From Artemia franciscana (taxonomy: Eukaryota > Arthropoda > Branchiopoda > Anostraca > Artemiidae): DNA of 64,000 nucleotides. The first letter of the stretch is position 1, and each line of letters begins with the position of its first letter. This document shows positions 11,846-23,800 of this stretch, piece after piece. Made by a program: the position numbers and the translations under genes. The stretch lies in assembly GCF_032884065.1 (NCBI RefSeq), contig NC_088864.1:18865999-18929998 (forward strand). The letters run 5' to 3'. The notes below the pieces were generated by a model. That model saw only the letters and a program-made list of their open reading frames with translations, made no database searches and had not been told where the DNA came from.

Positions 11846-14800
11846 TAATATAAAAGTAGCAGCTTCATTTCAATATTATTAAATATAAATTAATACTAGA
11901 AGATAGCCGAAGGGCCCCATTCAACCAGAGCAACAAGACACACAAATAACTTTATCTTATTAAATATAAGCTAAATTAAAGATAATTTTTGCCTGAATGA
12001 GATTAAATATTCCTTTTTATTAATTGGATAGAATTAAATGTATCATTAAGATCCTTGTGAGCATCCCAGCACTGAGTTATGGACACAAAAAAAAGCCAAT
12101 TTTGATCTCTGAGTACTATAAAATAAAAAAAAACTAAATATTTTAGCTGAAAGTAAGGAGCGACATTAAAACTTAAAACGAACAGAAATTGCTCCGTATA
12201 CGAAATGGGTTGTCCCCTCCGCAATCTCTCGCTCTTTACGCTAAAGGTTTTAATTGTTTTAAAAAGTAGAATTGTGGCAAAGAGTCAAACTTTAGCGTAA
12301 AGAGCGAGGGAGGGGGTTTTTTGAGGGGGTGTTTCCCCCTATTTTCCTAAATAAGGCAAATTTTCTCAGGCTCGTACCTTTTGATGGGTAAGACTAAACT
12401 TGATGGAATTTATATATTTAAAATCAGCATTAAAATACGATTCTTTTGATGTAGCTATTGATATCAAAATTCAATTTTTTAGAGTTTTGGTTAATATTGA
12501 GCCGGGTCGCTCCTTACTACAGTTCGTTACCACGAGCTGTTTGATATTTGTCAATTTAGATGCTCTATTTCTGGCGATTGTTATAAGTATGTTAATCTTG
12601 TGATTGGGAGAACAAACTTTAATTGAGGCAATATGGTGGTAATTCCTCAATGTCACAATTAAATATGAAAAGAATTGCTCCAAAACCAAATTATTTACAA
12701 ACTGGAAGTTTATCTAGATAAGCATACAAAGATACTGTAGAATACTTATTTGGAAGTACAATAAAAAGTTTCGGGATTCTAAGGACTTATTTTGTAAAAT
12801 CTGTATTGGTTTAATATGGCTTTTAAATGTAGTTAAGTATACAAGAGAACAATAACTAATATTAGACTGAATCAGAGCAAAATAAATGCTTCGTAAAGCA
12901 GAGTAGGGCAAAATAATGTTTCAACCCTCGCATTCAACTAACATACCTTTAAATCTTCGAGCGCAGTTTTTAAGTATGTCTTTGAAAAGATAAACTTTTG
13001 TCAGTCACAAGTCTAAGGTACTTTATCGTTTCCACCCGAGATATTGATAACGGATATTTTAAAAAAGTAACTTGGACAGTGCAAGGGCAACACTTGACTT
13101 TCTGCCGTAAATTATGAAATTAGTTTTCGATGAATTCAAAGTCAACTTGTGCAGTTCCCTGAAACGCCTACCAATTGTCATTGTCCTAGCACATCCAGAA
13201 GCACCAAACTCACCAAATTACTGAACCCCTCTCCCCAATTCCCCCAAAAAGAGTGAATCCAGTACGTTTCCACCAATCACATATAAAGGACATTTGCTTA
13301 TTCTATCCACCAAGCTTCGTCCTGATTCCTCCAATCCAAGTGTTTTCCAAGCTTTCCCCTCCAATTCCCCCCGATGTCACAAGATCTGGTTGGGATTTGA
13401 AATAAGAGCTCTGAGACATGAATCCCTTCTAAATATAATTTCATTAAGATCCAAACACCTATTCGTAAGATAAAAATACCCCAATTTTCATGTTTTCCAA
13501 GAATTCTGGTTTACCCCTCCAACCCCCCCCCCTCTAATGTCACAGGATCTGGTCAGAATTTGAAATTAGAGCTTTAAAGCGCAAGATCCTTCTAAATATC
13601 AAATTTCATTAAGATCTGGACACCCTTTCGTAAATTACAAATACCTCAATTTTCAAAATTACCCCCCCCCCCCCAACTCCACCAAAGAGAGCAGATCCGG
13701 ATCTGGTTATGTCAGTCACGTCTCTTAGACAGGTTTTTATTCTTCCCATCCAGTTTTGTCCTGATCTAACCGCTTTAAGTATGTTCTAAGATTTCCGGTT
13801 CCCCTCAACTGCCCCCCCCCCAATTACGCTGGATCCGGTTGAGATCTAAAATAAGATATCTGAGTCACGAGGTCCTTCTAAATATGAAGTTTCATGAAGA
13901 TCCGATCACTTATTCGTAAGTTAAAAATACGTAATTTTTTTTCTAATTTTATAGAATTACCCCCCCCCCCCTCCAATAGAGCGGATCCGTTCCAACTATG
14001 TAAATCACGTATCTAAGACTTCTGCTTATTTTTCCCACCAAGTTTCATCTCGATCCCTCTAATCTAAGCGTTTTCCATGATTTTAGGTTCCCCCACCCCA
14101 AACTCCCCCCAATGTCATCAGATTCGGTCGGAACTTAAAATAAGAGCTTTGAGACACAATATCCTTTAAAATATCAAATTCCATTTAGATCCGATCACCA
14201 GTTCGTAAGTTAAAAATACCTAATTTTTTCCACATTTTTCAGAATTAGCCCCCCCCCCCCAAACTACCCCAAAATCCCTCGCTTTTTACGCTAAATTTTG
14301 ACTCTTTGCCACAATTCTGCTTTTTAAAACAATTAAAAGCTTTAGCGTAAAAAGCGAGGGATTGCGGAGGGGACAACCCATTTCATATACGGAGTAATTT
14401 CTGTTCGTTTTAAGTTTTAGTGTCGCTCCTTACTTTCAGTTAAAAAATTAGTTTTTTTATGTAATTTTCTTATAAAAGTAGCAGTTGCCATATCTGTATC
14501 ATCTATGGATATAACATCCTGCCAATCCAACAGACCAAGGCTTCCATTCAGATGACTTAATGTTATTTTATTTATTAACCGTACCTAACGCTCCTTACTT
14601 ACCTGTGGTATTCTATAAGTAAAAGCCAAATCTAGTGTCTGCATAGTACGATCCGATATGTCACTTAAAACAGCAAAATTTATGCAAAAATATAATCAAT
14701 AAGAGAAGCGAAACTAGGTGAAATTCTCATAGGTATCAGGCAAGTAGGGAGCAGATAAGTACCAAAACTAGAAGACAATAAATCGACAGGAGATTCATTC

Positions 14801-17800
14801 AAAGCTTTTAGAAGGTCAATACTGAAATCTCCCTAAAGGATGACATCTTTATTTTGAAAATGAAGTTGACACAAAAAATCATGGGGTTTAGAGAGGTAAT
14901 ACTGGACTGAAGAAGAGGGCACTCGGTATACTACGCAAAAAGACTATATTTTTTCCAAGACTAATTTTAGTTACGATTACTTCAAAAACCGTTTTGAAGT
15001 AATGAAGCAACCCAACATCATTTATTCCATTTCCAACAAATCTATCAAGCTTGAGGAGAACTCCCCTTCGAAATCTCAAATTTGGCTACTTTATGTTCAG
15101 TAACCATATATTAGTAATACAATTCACCACTTCTCATTTTTTTTTTTTTTTTTTATTATTAGCCCATTGCCACAAAGTATGCAATTTACGTACTTGTTAC
15201 AATCTTTTGCGGATATATTCCATATAATAAAGTTTTTAATAACTTACATTTCCTTGAACATAATGTACGAGTTAAAAGTTCAACTGAAAGTAACCAAGTA
15301 ACAGCTGCCCAAGGCATCAGAAGCGAGTCTGGGCCGTAGACAAAGTAAGTCTGGAATTGCATGTAATTTTCAGAAAACATATATTCATACTGTGGTTTAT
15401 AACACAATAACTTTTCAAAAAATTGACAAACATTGAAGAGTGATATATTTGAACTACACATAACGTCTTTAAATATGTTGTATTAAGATATATGGCAAAT
15501 AATTCCTTAGATACCTTAAAGCAGGAAATTATTTTCTTTTGTTGGCGGGCTTACCTAGAATACGGTTTATAGGACCAATCTTACAAGCCGAAAACATTAA
15601 ATGTCCTATATCCTTACCAATATGGAAAAGAGGAAATAAAAATCAGTTAAGGCCGTCAAAAAGTGCTATTAAATTCTTACCTTTTTTCTTAACAGTCTTG
15701 GGGAAGGACAAGTCGATCCACCACTTTCTGAATCCTGACCTGTAGACACAAATAGCGAATTTGGCCTCAATGAGTCTAGGGACTGATCCCTCCGATTATC
15801 ATTTAGTCCTTCCTTTTCCTTTTCCGAGTCACTTGGTGCAAATACACTTCGATGATCGCTGAAAATAATTTATAAATAGCTAAATTAAAAACCTTTCTTC
15901 TTCGTCTTTGGTTAATTGGAGAGACTAACCCATAATTTATAAGCAATCCTAGACCCTGCAACAGGTACAATCGAAACACGAGAACTGTACTTCCGGGTAG
16001 ATATCAATCCACAGTACCGCTATTTGGTTAAGGCCTTATGAAATTCCCCTTTACACATGTTCCTATATAACAAAATATAATCTTTCTCGAATGAAATTTG
16101 AGAACAGCGGTTGTGATGTCCTTCTCTAAGGTTTGAAGACAAATAATGTCCCAAAAACATGATATTTCTAGAAAATACAATAAAGCAAGCATTTTGTTTG
16201 CCTTACCCCCTCGAAAATTCTTCCTCTTGGGCTTCTATGAGAGAATTGAACAAAAACAAAAACAAATTTTCTTTAACTGCAAATAAGGAGCGACATTAAA
16301 ACTTAAAACAAACAGAAATTAGTTCGTATATGAAAGGGGTTGTCCCTCCCTCAACCCCAAACTCTTTACGCTAAGGTTTTGTATTGGTTTAAAAAACAGA
16401 GTTGTGAGAAAGATTCAAACTTTAACGTAAAGAGCGAGGGGCTGAAGAAGAGACAACCCCTTTCATATACGGAATAATTGTGTTGCGAGAGCAACATTTT
16501 GGTTTTATCCCGTTTTTTTTTTCCTATGCCGCCGATGTCAGCTTATTCCTGGAAACTGGGAAGGGTCTAACATGTGCGGTTTTTAAAGAAAGTGTGGACC
16601 TCAGGCCGGATTGATGAATACATTTTGGAAAGCTCCGCAGAACTCTTGCCTTGGGCCAAAAAGGATGGTTTTTGCTTGTCCACGAGCCAGAGCCTATGGT
16701 GTGCGAAGTGAGGTGGAGTTATGTAGCCTATGTTAGAGAGGAGTATCTGAAGTTGTGCAGCCAAGCTTTCGTTTCATCAAACCATGTTTCTGCTTTCGAG
16801 TGGAAAGCTCCGTTCTAGCAGGCAAGCAGGCAGGCACCACTTTCAAATTGAAGATGGACTTAAATTTATAAGTGTTAAATATATGCGGCAGTTACCTGGC
16901 CCCACAGCCAATATATCTTCTTTGAGTGATAAATAGAAAATTTACAGAAACAAAAAGCGGCATTTGCCACGGGGTGTGAAACTGCTGCCGTGATTTTTGC
17001 TGGGTTTATCATTGGTTTTTCGGACTTGGGATTGAGGTAGAGAAATGTTATCTGATGTACCTCTTAAACTTTAAAAGTTCTGTCATTGCTAAAGAAATTG
17101 GAGCTTATCCTTTGCTCCTTTCTATGTGGTGACGTTAGAAAGTTGGCCTACGGCAAAAAAATCAACTTTTGAACTAAGACAGATAGAGCTTTTTTTCGGC
17201 GGCAACCGAAAGCTCTTGATGAGCTGATCAAAGTATATGTCATCCATTTTTTGGTACAAAAATTTCTTCATGATATATAATAGTTTGAAAGTTTCAAGGG
17301 GTTGACAACTTCAGTAGTAGGATACACATTGAAACCAAAAATAAGCTGATGCTAATTATGAGACATAGAGGAGACTTGTAAGGAAAGGTCGGCTGTTAGC
17401 TCATAATCATCTTCGGCAGTGAGGGGTTTGAAAATTTTGCTATTTGGTGTACCTATTATTTGTTTCCAGTTTTGATCGGACATAGTTTTGATTGGACGAT
17501 TTTGATAAAAAAAAACTGAGTGGAGGAGGAGGCCTAATTGCCCTCCAATTTTTGGTCACTTAAAAAGACAACTAGAACTTTTTACTCTTTTACGAACGTT
17601 TTTATTAGTAATAAATATACATAACTTACGAATTAACTTGCGTAACAAACTTCGATATTTGTATATTTTCATTACGTATATAAGGGGGTTCGCCCACTCG
17701 TCAAGTCCTCGCTCTTTAAAATAAATCTTGAATTTTATCCCAATTCTTTGAGAATGACCTCTGAATCACAAGGACCGTAGAATAAATAGTTAAAATTAAT

Positions 17801-20800
17801 AAAAAATACTTCAGCGTAAAGAGCAAGGTACTGTGGAGGAGACGAACCCCCTTATATACGTAATAATTTCTGTTCACTTTAGGTCTTAATGCTGCTATTT
17901 ACTTCCAGCTGAAAAAACTTTTTTTCTCATTGTTTTTTTTTATAATGCTAGAAAACCCTACGGCCCCTTCATGGAAAATCTATTCCCTCATGATAAGTTC
18001 ATCCATGGAAAGATCCTCCCACGGAGCCCCCTACTCCGGCCCCCCTCCTCAGCGCGAAAAAGTCCCAATAAAAACATCTATACATTTCTCAATAACCATT
18101 ATCGTATGTAAACAATGGTCAAAGTTTGTAGCTTGCAGCCCCTCTCCCGGGGACTGTGGGGGATTATGTTGTCGCAAAACGCATAATTATTAGTTTTTCG
18201 ATCATTCTAAACAAAATGGCTATCTCAAATTTTGATCTGGTGACTTTGGATAAAAAAATGAGCATGAGAGAGAGCCTAGATGTTCTGCAATTTTTTTGGT
18301 CACTTGAAAATGGTACTAGAACTTTTAATTTCCACTAGAATGAGCCTTCTTTCGGCCTTCTAGGACCGCTGAGTCAACACGATCACCCCTGAAAAAAAAA
18401 ACTCATTCGTGATCAGTCTTCTGGTAAAAAATACAAAATTGAGGAGCTTGAAACTTCTATGGTAGAATTCTCTGATAGGCTAAATCTGCTGGTGTGATTT
18501 TCGTTAATATTCCATAACTTTTAGGGGTGTTTCCCCCCTATTTTCTAAAATGAGATACATTTTCTCTGGCTCATAACTTTGATGGGTAATATTAAATTTG
18601 ATGAAACCCCTCCCTTGTTAGCCCTACAGTCATTTATTCTGTCCATGAGAATGTGCAAGATAAACTTAGTCTCATTTTCGATAAAGGGGAAAATTCCTCA
18701 GTTCTATGACTTTTTACCTTAGTTCTGCCCTAGGATGGATGAATGGATAATAGACTTTCTGTCCAAGTCAAAATGACATCATTTTATACGGTCCTGGAAA
18801 AGTTTTATGCCAGCTTTGCCTCTCACTCAGACTATCTGTCTTTGCTTTTTCCACGATTAGCCATAGCTTTATGACAACTTGATTTTGATTGAAAATTCTT
18901 CTGGTAAAAATGAGAAAATTCCAGATTTTTTGCAGATGGGAGCTCGAAACCTCTACAGTACGGTTCTCTGATACACAGAATATGATGATACGATTTTCAT
19001 CAAAATTCTGTGACTTTTTCAGCCCTCGCCTCTTTTTTTCAAAATCAGGCAAATATTCTTATAGAAAAATGTTATAGAATGTACATGGATAGAAGAAGTG
19101 CCTGTAGGGTTAGTAAGGGGGCATATGCCTGATGTGATGTTTCTCGTGAAATTACAACATCTCCTGAAGAGAGTGGTTCGCTTTTTTGCTTCTATCAAAT
19201 AAATAAACTTGATCCATAGCAGATTTAAATCCGGCGCTCTTTCAGAGACACCTTGTTTTGGGACTTCAATTCACAATTTTGATTGGATGTCTTTGGCAAA
19301 AAAGGGGGCATAAACATTAAAGTAACATGTGAACATTAGATGGAGATTATTCAACGTCACAGAATAGAGCACGGTCTTCAAGGTGATACGAAAAATGGAC
19401 ATATGTTACGAGCTTTTGGAAATTTCATTTTAGATTTTGTGCCTTGCAGCGCGAAAAGCCACCTTATAAGGCAAAGTTTTAGTGTTACCTTCTTAGCTAG
19501 CATAGATGTTCCCTCTAACTTGATAAAATTGATGCTTATAATTGTGATTTAGGGGCCTCTCCTGGATCAACTCAGTTAAATTGTACACATACCTAGAAAA
19601 AGCCGAATCAGTACTTTTGTCACCGGAGTATCTCCAAGAATCCCGTCTTACTGATGAAGCTTGTGCCATCTTCACGGCTTCTCGATCCAATGTACGCACA
19701 AAATTCAAACAAATCCCATAGCGTGTCTTACCAGTGTCTTTGTCGGTTAAAGTGAACACAAATATATTGGCGTCTTTTCTTCCAGCTCGTCGGAGAGCAG
19801 AAATTGTTGGATTTTCTGGTTGACAAAAGTATATCATGTCACTTGAGAGAGGGAAGTCTGGATGATCATTTTGCGGGTAGCGTCTGAAATTAGAAAAACA
19901 AAAATGGGAAAAACGAAAAGCTTGAACAGACTGACAATCTTCGTGAATAAAAACATTGAGTGTGCCTTTGAGTTTATAAAAGTATATAAAAGACAATAGT
20001 TAAGAGCTCATATGGCACTTGTGACGAGGTCGGAAGAGCCAAGAGCTCATTTGGTATGAGCTCTAGCAAAATTCTAACAATAAACAGATTACTTTAAAAG
20101 GAAAATCAGAGGCGTGATGCCGGTCGGGATTTAAAATGAAAGCTCGGAGTCACGAGGTCCTTCTAAGTATCAAAATTCATTAAGATCTGATCACCCACTC
20201 GCAATTTAAAATGCCTCAATTTTTCTAATTTTTCCTCTCCCTTCAGCCCCCAGATGGTCGAATCGGGGAAAACGACTTTATCAAGTCGATTTGTACAGCT
20301 CCCTGACAGGCCTACCAATTTTCACCGTCCTATCGCGTCCAGAAGCACCAAACCCAAGCCCCCTCATATACGCAATCAAAACATACGAATATAGAAGTTC
20401 GTTAAGTAAGTTAATCCATAAATTACGTATGTTTTTTTACTAATGAAAATGTTAGTAAACAATTAAAAGTTCTAGTTGTCTTTTTAAGCAATCAAAAAAT
20501 TGGAGGACAACTAGGCTTCTTCCCTCGCTCCTTTTTTCTCAAAATCTTCCGATTAAAACTATGAGAAAGCCATTTAGCCAAAAAAAATAAAATTAATATG
20601 CAAATTTCGTTTTAATTATTTATGAACGGAGAGCCAAGATCAAAACATGCATTAATTAAAAACGTCCAGAAATTAAATAAAAAAACAAGATTTTTAAATG
20701 AAAGTAAGGACCGACGTTAAAACTTAAAACGAACAGAAATTACTCCGTATATGAAAGGGGCTTTTCCTCTTCAACGCCTCGCTCTTTACGCTAAAGTTTG

Positions 20801-23800
20801 ACTCTTTTCTCTTAACTCTACTTCTTAAAACAGTAAACTTAAAACTTAGTAAACTTAAAACTTCTTAAAACAGTTTAAATAATGCATGTTTTGATCTTGG
20901 CTCTTCGCACATAAATAATTAAAACGAAATTTGCATATTAAATTTTTTGGCTAAATGGCTTTCTCATTGTTTTAATCGGAAGATTTTGAGAAAAAAGGAG
21001 CGAGGGAGGAAGCCTAGTTGCCCTCCAATTTTTTGATTGCTTAAAAGGCTAGAACTTTTAATTTTTTACGAACATTTTCATTAGTAAATGTGCTATACGT
21101 GCTATGTATTTTTAACTTACGAGTGGGTGATCGGATCTTAATGAATTTTGATATTTAATGGGACCCAGTGTCTCAGAGCTCTTATTTTAAATCCTGACCG
21201 GTATTAAGCCTCTGATTTTCCTTTTAAATTAATTTATTGATTCTCAGAATTTTACTAGAGCTTATGCCATATGAGGTTTTGGCTCTTCCGACCTCTTCAC
21301 AAGTGCCATATTAGCTCTTGTTTTATGGTGATTTGCTTAAAACTTCTGGCCGTAAAGGGATCTCAAATTGAGCGTCAGAACCAAGAAGAACCAAACCAGA
21401 AAAAAAATCGAGTTTTATTCATTCTTGAAGGTGTATTTGTTTGGCTTTATTTTTCAAACAACCCAGAAATCTTTTTGATAAATCAAAAAATCTCTTCACA
21501 AATGGCTTTATTTAAGCAATCAAAGGATTAAAAAATACAATAACATTCTTATCCTAAAATGGTCCATCAATATTCGTCTAACTTACAGGTTGTAAGATGG
21601 GGGTTAGCATGGGTTCAGCTCTATAGAAGGCCAGAAATTAAGCTGATTTTCAATCCATTTATTTCTCCTATTCAACATGATTCCTCCTTATCCAACCAAA
21701 ATTGTACAGTAAGCTAGTATTAACTTTTTCTTGGAAAATTGTGTCTAAAATACAATTAATAAGCCAAAATCTTAATCCTGAGGCAGAACAACCGGCAAAA
21801 AACTTTTCAAATATTCTTTTCTCATGAACCAATAAAAAACAAAAATCGATTAAAACAAGTTAAATTTAATTCACAAATACTTTTTCCAACAAAAAGGCTT
21901 CCAAGCCAATTCACGAGCCAAATTAAACCGAAGGCGAGCAGAAATAAAGTCGAATAACAATTCAAGCTTAAAATGAACAGAAATTACAATCAAAGAATAA
22001 ATGAGACCCAAAAATAAATGATCAAATTATACCTAAAACGAACAGAAATTGTTACAACCAAGAGTAGGGCTACTGCTACTAGAGTCAGGGTGTCATTTGC
22101 ACTTTACGGAAAACAAGGCATATCTTAATCATTTCTTTTTTATAAAGTTTTAAATTACTGAGACCTTCAGGACTGAATATTATTATATCTTAAACAGTCA
22201 GTCTGCTTTCTTTATTTCTTTTCAGTCATCTTCGGTATAGTACTAATTTAATTTCTTTTTGCTGATGCTTTAACAATTAAAAACCACAATTAACAACAAA
22301 TAAAAATCTCCAGTAATATTGGTTGTCATGGTGATAATTATTTTTTTTCTAGTGTTGGGACAAATAAACACAGTGCCTGAAATAGAGTCGTTTTCACTAT
22401 GGCATATGACGTTGTTGGTGTTGATATGACATATGACGTGTTGATGATGATATATGACGTTGTTGACATATGACGTGTTGTATGACATATGACATATGCC
22501 ATTAAAGCAGTTAGGGACGTCAGCACTACTTCTGCTAATTCCTGTTTGTTTTAGTCTTACTCGACTATTCTTTCTTTTGAGTCAATTTTATTAATTGGAA
22601 GTGATTTTATGTTCATTATAAGTTTGAATTGTTTTTCGACTTCAAAACACATTTTTAGTTCAATGTAGCTCTTTACTCTTCTATTAAAAACTTTTATTTT
22701 TTTAATATTTTTCTAAGATTCTAGATATTCTAAGCCTCGTAATGAAAATTGGCACTTTTTACAGAGTGAAATCAAAACCGTTGGTTGGTTAAAATGATAT
22801 TCTATATTTGGCTTGATATAAAATATTTATACAATACTAGCTGTTGGGGTGGCGCTTCGCGCCACCCCAACACCTAGTTGGTGGGGCGCTTCGCGCCCCC
22901 CCAAGCCCCCCCGCGCGCGTAAGTCGTTACGCGCCATATTAGTTATGCGCCATTGTAGTTGTGTCCCTGTGTCCCACCTGTGAATATAGATAGATTTATA
23001 TATGTGTTTCAAACTACGTAAAAATTGCGAATAAACAACATTCTTGGCTTTCCCATTGTCTGTGCATATACAAAGCCGTATGTACTAATAATGACGTCAT
23101 ATGCAAACGCTCTTTTTACAAACAAACAAACATGCATCCACACAACTCGTTTTTATATAGATAGATAGATAGATAGATACAATACAAATTAACTGCGTAA
23201 AACTTGCGAATATACAACATTCTTCGCTGTCCAATTGTCGCTGCATATAAATACATTGTCAGGTTTACCGACCCTCGAACATGCAACGTACAATTGTCCA
23301 TGGGAAAAACAATCAGTATTAAGATCTATACCACATTTTTCTAATGATTGACCTTGAGCTTTGTTAATGGTGATTGCAAATACTAATCGAATTGGGAATT
23401 GCAATCTTTTAAATTGAAAAAGCAGATCCGTTGGAATCATGGGAATGCGAGGAATAAGAACAGCCTCACCCTCATAAGGCCCTGTCAAGATTGTGGCCTC
23501 TATTAGGTTTTCCATTGTTTTTTTTACGGCAAGTCGCGTGCCATTGCAAAGCTTTGGTGGGTTGATATTTCTTAAAAGTATTATTGGTACGCCTATTTTT
23601 AGTTGTAGCACGTGTGGTGGAAACCCTGAAGGATCTATGGAATTTAAAAATTCAGATAGATAATTAACCGCTTCATTTGGTTCCAAAACTGTGTCGACTG
23701 ACTTGTAAAGGACTGCCTGGTCTCGAATCTTGGTCAAAACAATATTGTTGATTTCGTGGACGTCTATATTTTTGGGTGCGAGAATCGCTCTTTCACTTAG

